Shown: positions 24,843 to 37,005 of the stretch, one piece after another
Layout: every line of letters starts with the position of its first letter
Numbering within the stretch: the first letter of the stretch is position 1
Assembly: GCF_000341285.1 (NCBI RefSeq)
Contig: NW_005178444.1
Location: 1-64,000, forward strand
Source of the DNA: Galdieria sulphuraria
Lineage: Eukaryota; Rhodophyta; Bangiophyceae; Galdieriales; Galdieriaceae
Direction of reading: 5' to 3'
DNA: 64,000 nt
The notes under the pieces: generated by a model
Database searches by the model: none
Seen by the model: the letters and a program-made list of their open reading frames with translations, nothing else
Told to the model about the DNA's origin: nothing
Position numbers and translations under genes: made by a program

Positions 24843-25848
24843 CCAAAAGAAACTGTGCCTTTAAATAGTTTGACATTGCTTCATAGATCAGGTGAGAGTC
24901 CCATAGAAGTTTTCCCAAAGGCTGTTGCGAATTTCCTTTTTTTGGTTGCAACGCTGTTTTCAAGTTCTTGAAATCCTGCAGCTTTTATGAGTTTTTAACT
25001 ATGAAGAACAATGAGCTATTATTGCTTACAGTTACAACTACAACGTTGAATTCTAAGGCTTTTTGTCTGTTGCATTTTTTTATGTTCACCAAAGAATATA
25101 TACGGTGCAACAGAGATTTAGAAATGGATTGCAGATGAGCAGACAGAAAAAACCAGAGAGTTTCAAGTCTTCAACTCTTCGTGAGAGACAGAAAGAAAAT
25201 GAATCTCCATGAGACAAAAATTGAAAGACTTTAAAAAATCTTTTGAATGATACCATTACACTGGGACTCTGACACATATCTAGTCTTTACAATACTGCGA
25301 ATGTTTGAGGAATTGGGAGTGATAAAATGGATTTATATCATTGACCTATTATTTGCTACATAGGATGACCAAGTCATCTACAACTGTTCCTGATAATCGA
25401 TGAAAAAGAATACCTTTCACTTTGAAACTCAATTAGTTGTGCCTTGAAGAGTGTGCTATTTGATCATTTTTAAATTTTCATGAGATAGACTTAAGTCCGT
25501 TAGAAGTTACTTACTAACAAATGTAAAGAATCACAGCAATGGCTTAATCATTTTCGAAATGAATAATTCTTTGTGGACATATTATTCTCTGTCCATTCAT
25601 CATACAAAAAAAGTGATATGGCTTGTTTGAGTTGTCAATGAGATTGTTATTACACATTTTTCTGTTCTGTTCCAACGACTACTCATACCGCACTGTCGAT
25701 AAACTCTTGCAACAAGTCAATCAAATATTGCTTTTCAAGTAAGACCTAGGAATAGAATATCTCAATATCTTACAAGGTCGTTTCATGGCACCATTTATGT
25801 AGTTAGTGTTGTGAATAGAATATTCCATTTCATCTGTATTGCACAAAC
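24843..25848. other. Intergenic region of about 1 kb
   Basis: AT-rich; short frames only (for example 25086-25277 on the minus strand) without recognisable motifs. Upstream exons of the small gene at 24445-24842 could lie here but none could be joined. Confidence 0.5.
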
Positions 25849-27177
25849 TCACGACAAAATGAATGTCAATTTCTCTTCGACATTCATGAGAAATTCAGTT
25901 TCATTCCTAAAACTTCCATTCCTAAAAAATAAATTTGTGTGCAAGTAAACAAGAGACTGATCATTCGAGTTCAACCAATGCGCAACTTCCGTAAAGGAGC
26001 TCCACAAACTCCCAAACAACAAGTTAGATTGAGAAAGACAATACAAATCAACTAAAGCCTTTTGAATACACAGTCTGCTTCTATTTTCACAAGTAGAGAT
26101 AGAAAGTGGCAATAATCTTCGATGATCCACTGCAATCTTGTTCTGTACACAATGAAACAATTGCTCATACGAAAGATATGAGTCTGCTGCGGTATAAATA
26201 GAGATGGAAGGATATAACGAAAGCAACGTTGATGCCGTAGTACAAAAGTAAGCTACTCTATTCTTACTTCTATATTTGTCTATTATACGAGCTGAAAAAT
26301 AACCATACTCCAATTGAGGATTCTTCGTAACGAATTTCTCTTCATGAAGCAAACGTTGTCGAATATGGAAACCTATAAAGGGTTCTCTTGGGCAGTTTTC
26401 CAAAATGACTTGTTTCAATGGCTGAATAGGAATCAGTTTAGAGAACTGCGACTTTACCAAATAATGAAAGCGACGGATTATCTGCGCTGACTGGTAACCA
26501 ACAACATGTAATAAATAAGCACTTTTCCAGTAAATGTGCTGTGAGATGGTGTACTCCAAAGGCAATGGATATCTTTGCCTGGTAGTCACCTTCATATAAT
26601 CAATTACAAAGAAATTACCAAATGGATTCTTCAAAAGACTTTCATCTTCTACAGGTGATATCACTACATTGGATAAATCTTCGAACAAATCTTCCCACTT
26701 TGCTCCCATATGGTGATCACACTCCCAAATAAGGATAGGTATGTGAGGTATCAGCTCTACGTAAGCAAGAGCAGAAGCAAGAGCACGAAGTCTATTACCC
26801 AAACCGTGTTGAACATGAACGACAAAAAGTTTAGGACACTGACTGTTCTTCTCAAACCAATCAGTCAACAGCAAATAAAACTTTTCAAGTTGAACTCCGG
26901 ATAGAAATCGAGTCCAGAATACGATATCAGGGTCCTCAAATAGACATTCTGCCAATTTTTCAAGGCTGTGCTGTTCACAAAGTTTTGCTTTTTCCACCGA
27001 GAAGAGCGAATTCTGAATAGTGGATTCAATTGTTTTTCCAGTTCCAGTACTCTTCCAGTAAGATACAGTATCATTAAAAGGTACTATCCAACGACAAGCT
27101 TTTGAATATGTGAAACCACTAACCAAACAACATTGGAAAACCAAAAAAACGAAACAAAGCAACCAAAAGTCAATCAT
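25849..27177 (-). CDS. Secretory-pathway fucosyltransferase-like protein (GT23/NodZ-like)
   Basis: Single exon, 442 aa. A hydrophobic N-terminus (residues 4-22) acts as signal peptide or signal anchor. Residues 124-132 read HGLGNRLRA, the donor-loop motif G-x-G-N-R of alpha-1,6-fucosyltransferases and NodZ; residues 268-274 read IGFHIRQ, matching the H-x-R-[RK] motif but with Gln in the last place; a strand reading YTAADS near residue 331 and SLWSSFTEVAHW near 405 match the later conserved blocks. It probably transfers fucose (or a related sugar) to glycans in the Golgi, with N-glycosylation sequons present (NDT, NRS, NGS, NET). The acceptor cannot be told. The start ATG is 30 bp from the divergent start codon of the peptidase gene. 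Confidence 0.65.
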   Translation of the reverse strand: MIDFWLLCFVFLVFQCCLVSGFTYSKACRWIVPFNDTVSYWKSTGTGKTIESTIQNSLFSVEKAKLCEQHSLEKLAECLFEDPDIVFWTRFLSGVQLEKFYLLLTDWFEKNSQCPKLFVVHVQHGLGNRLRALASALAYVELIPHIPILIWECDHHMGAKWEDLFEDLSNVVISPVEDESLLKNPFGNFFVIDYMKVTTRQRYPLPLEYTISQHIYWKSAYLLHVVGYQSAQIIRRFHYLVKSQFSKLIPIQPLKQVILENCPREPFIGFHIRQRLLHEEKFVTKNPQLEYGYFSARIIDKYRSKNRVAYFCTTASTLLSLYPSISIYTAADSYLSYEQLFHCVQNKIAVDHRRLLPLSISTCENRSRLCIQKALVDLYCLSQSNLLFGSLWSSFTEVAHWLNSNDQSLVYLHTNLFFRNGSFRNETEFLMNVEEKLTFILS

Positions 27178-27207
27178 TACATAATTTTATTCAAAGTGGA
27201 ATTTCAA

Positions 27208-30200
27208 ATGGAACGTGTGCAAACTTGGAAAGATCTTGTCAAGTATGTTAAAATACATTCATTATTGAAAATAGGCCGAAACTTAGTCACTTTACAAGGT
27301 GCCGTAAAGCTCAAAATGGTGCGAATATTCCGAGAAACTTTGCTTTCTTGGACAATCGGTTCTTGCTCTTTCTTGGTGTGAGTTGTAGTGATTTTGTTAT
27401 CTGTAGAGTTGTTTGTTCACCTCACCTTTGTAGATTGACGCAAGTATTGAAATAGACTGTCCTACTAGCCATTTATATTATGTTGCTTTATCTAAGGATA
27501 ATATTAGTCCATCTAGTGTCGCAGACTTGGAATGGAAACCTCTTTCTCAAAGTTTACAAAGTTCCTTGAAACAGCAACTCTCAGAAGAAGACTCAAAAAT
27601 AAAGAATGCCAAAGAAGTTTCAAAAGAAGAGGAACTTTTAAAAGAAAGACAGCGACGTTCAGTAAGTAATTTATTGGAATGATTTGGAAGAGCTTAGTGT
27701 CGCTATTTAGTTCGAAGGATTATGTTGTTATTTATTTCATCCCTCTACTCAACGCTTATTATTACCACAAGGCACACATTTGGATGTTTTCTCTTATAGC
27801 AATCCCAGTTCTTCTTCTTCATTGGATGAAGCTTTTCAACTCTTCAACTCCTATCAAGCATCGGTACTAAGTAGTTTTATATCTTTAAGTCCCATTTTTG
27901 AAGCTTTATGAACAATAGGAAGGATATTTAGATCCAAAATGGAGTCCTGATGGTCGTTATATAAGTTTTATTCGTGATGGTGATATTTGGTTATTATGTG
28001 TAAACGATAGTTTAGAAACTCGCTTGACCTTTTCAGAACATAATGTTTCATGTGGTGTTGCGGAATATATTATGCAAGAAGAGTTTGATCGCTTCACTGG
28101 TTATTGGTTTGTGCATTTTATACGGTAATTTAATATCTTTGAATATCTTTCGTCCAGGTGGTCACCCAGTTTGGTTTATTTGAGCACTAACTTATCCTAT
28201 TATTGTATTTTATATTTGGAAGTCGATCAATCCATGGTTCCTCTTCATAAAGGAATTTGTTGGAATACTAGAATGGAAGCAGAAGGTATGATGTTTTTCT
28301 TATAAATTATTTCTTGTAAACTGACATTTATGTGGAGAACTGCGTTATCCTCGTGTGGGTGATCCAAATGCCATAGCAGAGCCTCGAGTTTTATTTCTTC
28401 CGTTTTCAGAGAATATTACATTTCCTTCAGATACTAAAGAGGATAGGAATAGCAATATAAAGTTCTGGAAACCTCAACGAAGCATTTATCAACAGTTTCC
28501 TTGGGCAGAATATATTGTACGTGCTGGATGGTTTACAGATGATTCATTTTCGAATGAGCTGAACATTCACTCTCATGGGAAAGATCGAGATGACTTGAAG
28601 TATTCTTCTTCTTCTTCATATAGTAATTGTTACTTTTGGCTCGCATTGTTGGATAGATCTCAGCAGCACTTTGCCATTGTTCTTTTTGATATCACTTCCG
28701 ATTTAGGAGAAGGTGTGGTGCTTTGGGAAGAGATACAACCAAAATGGATAAATGTTCCCGACTTTATCTTGTTTCTTCATGAAGATACAGAGTTGAGTGC
28801 TCCAAGTGAACATTTGACTGCTGCGATGAAATACGATGATAATGTTGATTCTATTGATAGGATGCATGCATGTATCATTTGTCCTCAACAAAGAATCGAA
28901 TCTAAACACTTGGCAAGAATTCCTCAACGAATTAACTTTTTGATGATTTCCGAAGTTAGTGGATACGCGCATTTGTATTATAGTCAAGTCCGCTTTCAAA
29001 CTCATGATAGTCTTTCCGAATGTCAATTGTTTTATCAACCACTTACAGTTAATGCAATGGAAGATGATGATGCTCATTCTCTTTCTTTGATTACTTCCAT
29101 CAGATACGTTGACCACCGCAAAGGCTACATCTATTTTATGGGAGTATGTCAATCTTCTTTAGAAAAGCATCTGTATCTATGGAAGAAACCAGGAATAGTG
29201 CAACGTCTAACAGATGGAGTAAGTTTAGTATATTCTTCATTACATGGTTTGATTACATATCAATGGATAGGATACGAACTGTATGGAATGTTGTTTTAGA
29301 CAAGATTCGAATAGAATAGTGATTCAGTCTACCAGTCTTACACAGTTTCCAGAAACATATATTATGGATAAGGAAGAGACACCCAATGAGTTCAAGTTGA
29401 TAACCAAATGGAAAATAGCTAATCGGCAGATACATCCCTCTTTGGAATTCTCAATAGTAGGTTGGAGTTTTCATTTTTTGGTTTAAAATGAATTGACTTT
29501 GTATCATAGCCACGAAATCCTCCACTACTTTTTCATTTCGAAGTTGAAAAGGATGTCATATTATATGGATGCTTGTATTTACCATCTAGTTTACAAATAC
29601 AACGAGCATCTGTGACTAAAACTATCGATATACGTTCTCTGTCCCATTATATCCAAGGCTCAAATAGTAGTTATCCTCTTTTGTTGATTGTATATGGTGG
29701 TCCTCATGTACAATTGGTTTCAAACGATTACCGATTAACTGCTCAATTGAAATATCAGTATTTGGCATCTCAAGGAATCATTTGTATGATGTTAGATAAC
29801 AGAGGGACTTTGAATAGAGGACATGAATTTGAAACTCAAATTTATCAAAGGTTAGGTCAAATAGAAGTAGATGATCAGGTAAATATGAGAACAATAGCAT
29901 ATAATAGTTTCTCAATAACTTTGGATAGATTGCTGCGTTGCGAGTTGTGATTGGACAGGGACTTGTAGACCCTAAGCGAACGGCCGTTTTTGGTTGGAGT
30001 TATGGAGGTTATATGTCATTGATGCTCTTTGCGAAACATAACAATCTTTTTCGAATAGCTATTGCTGGAGCTCCCGTAGTCCATTGGAAAGATTATGACA
30101 GTGGTTATACGGAGAGATATATGGGTTTGTTAACCAAGAATTCTCAAGGATATTCACAGTCTTCTGTTTGTAATTGGATTGCTCAACTTCCTCATGAAGA

Positions 30201-30408
30201 AGGTCGCCTTGTTTTGGTACATTCTCTTTCTGATGAGAATGTCCATCCACAACACACTTTTCAACTTATTGACTCTCTTATTCAACAAGGAAAACCGTAT
30301 ACCTTTTATTTGTTTCCCCGAGAAAGACATGGCTTGAGAGACTTGTCCTCACAAGTTTATTTTGAACATTGTTTTGGAAAAACCTTGTATCAGTGGATCA
30401 TGAAATAA
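27208..30408 (+). CDS. Dipeptidyl-peptidase 8/9-like serine peptidase (S9B family), 9 exons
   Basis: Exons by eye: 27208-27375, 27434-27661, 27711-27863, 27919-28124, 28158-28285, 28338-29218, 29271-29456, 29510-29878, 29929-30408; introns 33-58 nt, all GT-AG, predicted product about 932 aa (human DPP8 is about 880). The beta-propeller part includes DPKWSPDGRYISFIRDGDIW, a DPP-type helix with a QEEFDR motif, and LRYPRVGDPNA. The hydrolase domain has YGGPHVQLV, the nucleophile elbow GWSYGGY, catalytic Asp in SDENVHP and His in ERHGLR. The enzyme should cleave Xaa-Pro dipeptides from peptide N-termini in the cytosol (no signal peptide seen). It ends 73 bp from the convergent exportin gene. Confidence 0.9.
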
Positions 30409-30420
30409 ATGTGTTCATAC

Positions 30421-30461
<41 letters not shown>
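30421..30461. repeat. (AT)n microsatellite between convergent genes
   Basis: An almost pure AT run with two ATAC interruptions in the 73-bp gap between the peptidase and exportin stop codons. Confidence 0.9.
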
Positions 30462-30466
<5 letters not shown>

Positions 30467-30481
30467 GAAGTTTTCAAAAGG

Positions 30482-33400
30482 TCATTCTTTGGATAATCGA
30501 TTGATCAAAAATGCATAAAGGGTCTTCTTGTCTTGTTGTTTACAAACCAAAAATAGCTCTTGACATGTCGATGAAGGAATCTGTGGCAACTCGGAAAGAG
30601 ATTGATGAAAGCACGTTTCCCAATCAGGTATAGTTGTGCACGCCATATAAAACTCGACAATTTCTTCGATTATTCCTAAATGTACCTATATCATCTTATT
30701 TTCATTGGATGTACTCAATACAATTATCATTATTACCTTGTTTGACTTTTTCCACTCCAATCGAAATAATAAAAGAAGACTTAAAGGAACAAAGGTCCGC
30801 GTAATCCACTGTCTCAAACTGAAACCAGTACATTCGAGGTTCAGAGTATCAGCGTTAGGTTGTAAGACAAGTTTTCGAACAACTATCCACGCATATTTAC
30901 ATTCCGTCCAAAGGAAATCTACAGTCACATTATGAGTGGAGATAGAAACTGCATCCACTAAAGTTCCCAAACAAAATAACAAAAAGTGTTGATGAGTAGG
31001 TAGCAATAGTAAATCTTCCAAATGTTGAGTAACCAAATGATAGACAAACAAATGAAATGTCTTAAGGAGTTCGATATTTTCTCTCCATATCTCACTACGA
31101 GAATGTAAAGGATCTTCCATAAAGTATTGCAAGTATTCATTACTAGATCGGAAATAATGACAAAAGCTCTGTAAAAGTGGTTGAAATATTGCAAATAAAA
31201 AGGAACGAGCTTGTCCTTTCAGTCTTACTATGATTTGGTTGATCAAAAGAAAGATATCCGTGAGTTCCGTAGGGTTTGTATGTAAAGCTATCAACTCCAA
31301 ACATGAAGACTGAATAAACGGAAGGGCTTCTTCTCCAAGTGTTTCCACCATGCGGTGTAAAAATATCAAACATTTCTCTTTGGTAACTGATAAAGAGCCA
31401 TAATTTTGTAAAAATTGAAACACGACAGGAAAGCATCGTTTCCAACAACTTGTAAGATAATCAATAGAGTTGGAAACCACTCGTTCGGAATAGGACATAT
31501 TCCATTCTTGTTGTAACGATGCATGATGATTGCCATGAGATGGTTTGTTATCCTCTCTATCTTGCCTATCTAATGTAAACCCTTTAGCAATACAAGTTAG
31601 CGCTTCCATTATACAATAACCTAAAGAGACATTTTGTGTGCCTATACAAGACTCCAAAGTAGTGATCAATTTAAACAACCAACTTTCTAGCCTCATTTCA
31701 CATTCGCTGGAAAACCCCGAATCCCAACAACTTCCCAAGACAATTCCAACAACTTCAATTAAAAACAGCTTTTCTGGTAAACCAATATGATCACTTCGAT
31801 CCAATTGAAGAATATGTGAAGCATGCATATTCTGACTCGATTGTAGAACGACAGATTCAAGATTGGTTATTATAAGCTCAAAGAAATGCGTAGCTAAGAT
31901 TTGTCTCAAAGGACGTGCTAACCTCAGTAAGCTAGATGCTGCCTTATTGCGAAGTTTAGATGAATAAGGATTCCGCAGTCCTCTCTCATCCATCAAATAA
32001 ATAAGAACGTTGTAAGTTAAGGACATATCCGACTCAACTAGACTCATGGAATGACTCAATAAATTATCGTATGCGATGATAAGTTGTTCCATTATCCATT
32101 GTCGACTATGCGCATTTGAATCACTCCATACGGAAAACCATTCCAGTTTAGGTAAAACGGACAAAATTCGAAATACGAAATAATCCCATTCTTTTGTCTT
32201 ATGAGTCAATTCTACAAATGCATTTGTCATGCAATATATGCATTCCATCTCTTCTAAAATAGGCATATCCCAACCTTGTACTTGATGCAGTTGTTCCAAA
32301 CGATTCTGTATGGTTTCCATAGCCAAAGCAGGATAAACACGACAAATATTCTTAAATAAAGTCAATATTCGTCCTCGCTGTTCTTGAAGTTGGATAAGCT
32401 TTTCTTCTGTCAAAGTTTTCTCTTCGGTTAATATGAGTTGGTCCCAAATGATGGATAAAATAAAAGTACAGCCAATATCATCAGATAGATCCTTACAATT
32501 GTTAATGTAACTCATAAAAAACTCCAAAGTATCCCGACCCATCTTCTCATCTTCTATTTGAAAGCATTGTATGATGATTGGCAAACAATTACGAGTCCAC
32601 TCGATTACTTGAGATATATCCACTGAGGACAATGAATGCCTTTTCAAAGCTTTCATCAACTCAAGAGCTTCTGCAGCAATGACATTTACCAAAGCAACAA
32701 TTTCAACTTCAAAGGCATGATAACCAAGCTGCTCTAAATAATCTACGGTTCTTGGGTTTTCCTCGACAGAATGATTTGTGGACGCTTCTTTTAGAGCTGT
32801 GGATAAATGATTCAAGAACTGATTAAGATTGAGTGAATGCAAAAGTTGATATTTTCTCTCCAAGTTCATCTTTTTCGAAATTATTTCCAAAAATATACGA
32901 GCAGAGATGGATTGAGCACACTGCTTTCCCGAATGAATCATCATAGAAAATACTGTGGATATAAATACTTGATCCATCACCAAAGAAATATCAATCCACT
33001 CCACAAATCTTCGACAAATATCCAAAGACAAACAGCAAACTTCTTCCAGTTTTGAATTGTTAGTCATATCATATAGATGAGATAGTTGAATGGCCAAACT
33101 CACAACTTGTTGAATACAATCAATTCTAAGAGCGTCCCTTAGTCTTGTCCCTATCTCACCACATCGCTGTATGGCAGAGAGAGAAATAAAGTCTTCGTCC
33201 AAAGAATGTAACATCAGAAAGAATCTATGAAGCAGTTCAATATCCGCTGCAAAACAGGTCTGTTTCATATTGTCTATTTTAGGTAGTATGGAAAACAAAC
33301 GACGAAATATATTGGGCCAGGAATGCGGATATTCTTGAGCAACCAACGAAGAAACTAACTGAGCACATTTGTTTCTCACAAAGTTGGGAACACTGGCTTC

Positions 33401-33815
33401 CAAACTTGTTTCTGAGAATAACTTTCTCCAATGTCTCCAGTTTTCCAATGCTTCCTCACAACCGTCCCAATCTTCAAAGTGTACTCCAAAATAATAAAAA
33501 GTCAGTGCCTCACGCACAAACAACTTGACTGATGTATTTAAATTACTCCAACTCGAACTATTTATAATATCACTCAAATTTTGCAAACACCAGAACTGAA
33601 CCTCTACTTTTCTGGTTCCAAAGAGCTTTTCCATACATAACTGCCAACTGTTATCCGCTGCTTTTGCCTATAGAGTGTGTTTTTGGATTTTAGCCAACTG
33701 GAATAAACGAAAATAAACCAAATACCTTTTCAAGTGTTTCTAAAGCTCTTAAACGTTTATCCTGTGTTGTGAGTGGGTCAAGACTCTCATAGATGGCAGT
33801 TTCCAATGAATCCAT
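30482..33815 (-). CDS. XPOT: Exportin-T (tRNA nuclear export receptor)
   Basis: Three exons: 33815-33726 (MDSLETAIYESLDPL...), 33667-30737, and 30685-30482, with introns of 58 and 51 nt; about 1074 aa, close to yeast Los1. The N-terminal importin-beta/Xpo1-type region holds WQLCMEKLFG and RNKCAQLVSSLVAQEYPHSW, matching the exportin signature in which a helix precedes W-P. The rest is HEAT-like alpha-helical repeat. The last exon (VHLGIIEEIVEFYMA...) supplies a C-terminus typical of the family. It would bind mature tRNA with Ran-GTP and carry it through nuclear pores. Confidence 0.85.
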
Positions 33816-33878
33816 TCTAACAAGAAAATAAACAAATGAATGAATAAGAAAATGAAAATAATGACATTTTTATTATTT

Positions 33879-34679
33879 TCATATCAGAAAAGGAATACAA
33901 GCTTTTCGATTGAAAGTAACATAACTAGAAAACTTCTGAATATACCATTGATGATACCGAATAGCCCGAGGTAATAAATTAGCTACCGTCCAAAACACAA
34001 ACAAAGCTCCAGCTAGAGACTGTGAAGCCAATGCCCAACCAGACCATTCCACCATTTCTCCAAAATAGTTTGCACAAGAAACCCAACGAAAAAGACCTCC
34101 ATGAGGAATCTTATAACCTTTCTCACCAGGCTTCCTTAAATTCCGAAGAATATGGTCACTATGCAAATTGATAATAAAACCACATAACCAGCACAACGCT
34201 CCAACTATAAAAATAGGGTTTCGATACCAATCTCTGGAAAGTTTAGCCTCAAAATGAAAGAGTCCTCTTCCAACCAAATACCCGTTGATCACATTCCAAC
34301 CCAAAGCTGATAGGACAACTATCAAAGAAGTTGGTTTTCCTGGTGTTTTCATGAGGAGAGGAAAAATAAACGCACGTTGTAAATAATGTCCCAAAAACAT
34401 CAAGGATAACAACATATATGCCGGCTCTTGCAAACGACTATAGCTTTTGAGAGCAAATAATAAAAACAAGAAAAAGGCAGGAGCTTCTTGTATTATCCAA
34501 CCAACATCTGTTCGAACGGTCGGTCCCCAACTTGAAGAAAACAACTTTCCATAAGGAGCATCCACAACCAATAAAAGTGGAAAAGTAATTGCACCTAAAA
34601 ATAGAAAAAACAAGAATAAATAGTCATAAATTTCTTCTTCAAACAAAGTTATATGAGCCAACAAGTCGATATTCCACAT
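33879..34679 (-). CDS. Steroid 5-alpha-reductase family membrane enzyme (SRD5A1/DET2 type)
   Basis: Single exon, 266 aa, about six hydrophobic segments. The C-terminal third has the family NADPH-binding signature: NLRKPGEKGYKIPHGGLF, then CANYFGEMVEWSGWA and the terminal RYHQWYIQKF...IPFLI. The enzyme reduces the 4,5 double bond of 3-oxo-4-ene steroids in the ER membrane; the sterol substrate in this organism is unknown. Its start codon is only 18 bp downstream of the stop codon of the same-strand ABC permease gene, so its promoter must lie within that gene or the two share a transcript. Confidence 0.85.
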   Translation of the reverse strand: MWNIDLLAHITLFEEEIYDYLFLFFLFLGAITFPLLLVVDAPYGKLFSSSWGPTVRTDVGWIIQEAPAFFLFLLFALKSYSRLQEPAYMLLSLMFLGHYLQRAFIFPLLMKTPGKPTSLIVVLSALGWNVINGYLVGRGLFHFEAKLSRDWYRNPIFIVGALCWLCGFIINLHSDHILRNLRKPGEKGYKIPHGGLFRWVSCANYFGEMVEWSGWALASQSLAGALFVFWTVANLLPRAIRYHQWYIQKFSSYVTFNRKACIPFLI

Positions 34680-34697
34680 CCAATGCTTTTCACTTAT

Positions 34698-36992
34698 CTA
34701 AGAAATACGAAAGCGCTCTTGTGCTAATCGATATAATGGATTCCAAATCAAACGATTCGTCAACAATACTAAACCACTCATTACTACTGTACTGGCTAAT
34801 AATAATGGATAATTTCCAGTAGCTGCTGCTTCAGAAATGATAGCTCCCAAACCTTCAGTCTTTACAAGTGTTCCTTGAAAATTTACATATTCCGATACGA
34901 TCGAAGCGTTCCATGCTCCACCAACTGCAGTCACAATACCAGTGATTAGATAAGGAAAAATTCCCGGAAGAATCAAAGTTCTCCATCTAAGAAAACGATC
35001 ACCTTTTCCATAAATTTGGTCGACTTCGAAGAATTCAAAAGGAATGGCTTGTGCTCCAGCAATAACGTTAAATAAAATATACCACATCGTACCCAACATC
35101 ATCAAGGCTATAGAACCCATCTCTAAACCTCCACCAATCCTAGTAAGTGCCAATACAAGAAAAGGAAATAATGCAGTAGCTGGAACTGAAGCAGCAATTT
35201 GCACTATCGGTTGTAAATAAGCAGAAAGTCTTTGATTCCGCCCAATCATGACTCCTACTGGAACAGTTATTACTAACGATAATGCAAGGGCTGCAACTAC
35301 TCTTGCACATGTCAACAAGGATGCTACAAACAACTTCTTCCAAATAAGCAAATTTAAACTGCGCAATACATTTGAAGCCGCATAGACGCCAATAATAGTA
35401 AATATCCAAAATGCTCCAATGAATAGAGAGGGAATGACCTTCAGAAGGTTTCGTTTCCATCGATCCACCTCAACTACATTGGAAGACATGTAGGGTTCTG
35501 TTCCAACTTGTTTCAACTGCAAGTTCACAAACCAATCCCAGAAAGGTACAAAGAATCGGTCATGAAAGCTGCGTAATAAAGATGAACGTTGTAAAAAGTT
35601 GAGTACAGAAGATCGACTTATTTCTGCATTCCTTTGATAGCTATAGCTGAATTTCTCAGTCCACGCAATCAGAGGCCTATATGATCATTGTCATGAGACA
35701 TAGAAGAATTAAGACATATGAAAAGAAGCTTACCACCAAATTAAATAATTAAGAACAACAATAACCAAAATAATGGTTGCTAGACCAAACCAGATAGAGC
35801 GAAAGTTTCCTTCGTTGGCAGCCACAGCCAGGAAACTTCCCAAACCCGGAATGCGAAAGTCTTGATTTCCCAAAATAAAAGATTCAATACTTATTAAAAA
35901 GAACCAGCCACCAGCTACTGAAATGATAGAATTCCAGACAAGAGAAATAGCACCTGATGGCAATTCTAATAACCAAAAACGTTTCCAAGGATTCAAACGA
36001 AATATTTCCGCTGCTTCATTCAAATCTTTCGGAATGCCACAAAGACTTTGATAGAAACAAAAAACAATATTCCATGCCATACTAGTAAACAATAACAATA
36101 TTGCAGCAATCTCTTCGCCTATTCTCTGTCCAGGAAAAATGTAGATTATACCAAGAACAACTCCTGGAAGGAAAGATAACAGAGGAATTGATTGAAGGAT
36201 ATCCAATACCAATAATAGAAACTGTGCTGCAAATTCTACTTTGTAGGCGAGATAAGCATAAACAAGAGCAAAAAGAAGTGAAACAATATATGCTAAAGAA
36301 ATGCGAAGAGTACTCTGCAAAGCATACCTATTTAACAAGTAAGTAAACCCTAATGATAGAAGAGTACAAAACAAGAATACTTGCCAAGGCAGAGATTTTG
36401 GATTTGTGCTTATGGCAAGTTCCGATGGAGATATTCCAGTAAATACGTGAGAAAAAGTCGATACAACTGCGTACACAACAGCTATTAACACCAACACCAG
36501 AAAGAAATCGTTCCAACTGAATCTCCTTTTCTGATCAATACGAACTGGTCTGTCTAATAGCAATACTGCATAAGCACACAAAGAATGAGAAACGTATATT
36601 ATAAACAAAGGCAAAGACCAACCAGGAAGACGTGAACTACTTGAACTCTCGGCATCTTCGACACACTCTTCTTCCTCTTCCAAAACAAAGCCATCTTCGG
36701 CTGTTGAATGTGTTGCAAATGGCTTAGAACGTACATGGGACTTGTTCTTTCTCCTATCATGACCATATAAATCTGTTTCTGAGCTCATATATAAAACAGA
36801 ATGTTCTATTCTTGCAATTTTCCTAAATATCCTACGACTTCTCCTTTGACATATTCGAATTCCTTCAATAAACGACCTCTGTGGTCTAGCCACAAAAGGA
36901 CTTGTGCGAAAAGAATGTGTCAAACTTCCCACATGACAACGGTGAACGGAACAAACAAAACCAAATAAAACAACTTCACAAGATAAATGCAT
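34698..36992 (-). CDS. Two-domain (duplicated) ABC permease of the nitrate/sulfonate/taurine type
   Basis: Two exons, 36992-35734 and 35676-34698, with a 57-nt intron that splits a Trp codon; 745 aa. It has two consecutive BPD-type permease domains, each with its cytoplasmic EAA loop: EAAEIFRLNPWKRFWLLELP in the first and a diverged version (VDQIYGKGDRFLRW...LPGI) in the second. Bacteria have such fused permeases (COG4986 type) beside an ATPase and a binding protein for small anions; eukaryotic examples are rare, so transfer from bacteria is likely (inference). The N-terminal 120 residues are Arg/Ser-rich with an acidic EEEEE patch and could be an organelle-targeting region. No ATPase or binding-protein partner lies in this window. 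Confidence 0.85.
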
Positions 36993-37005
36993 TTACCAAA
37001 ACCAA

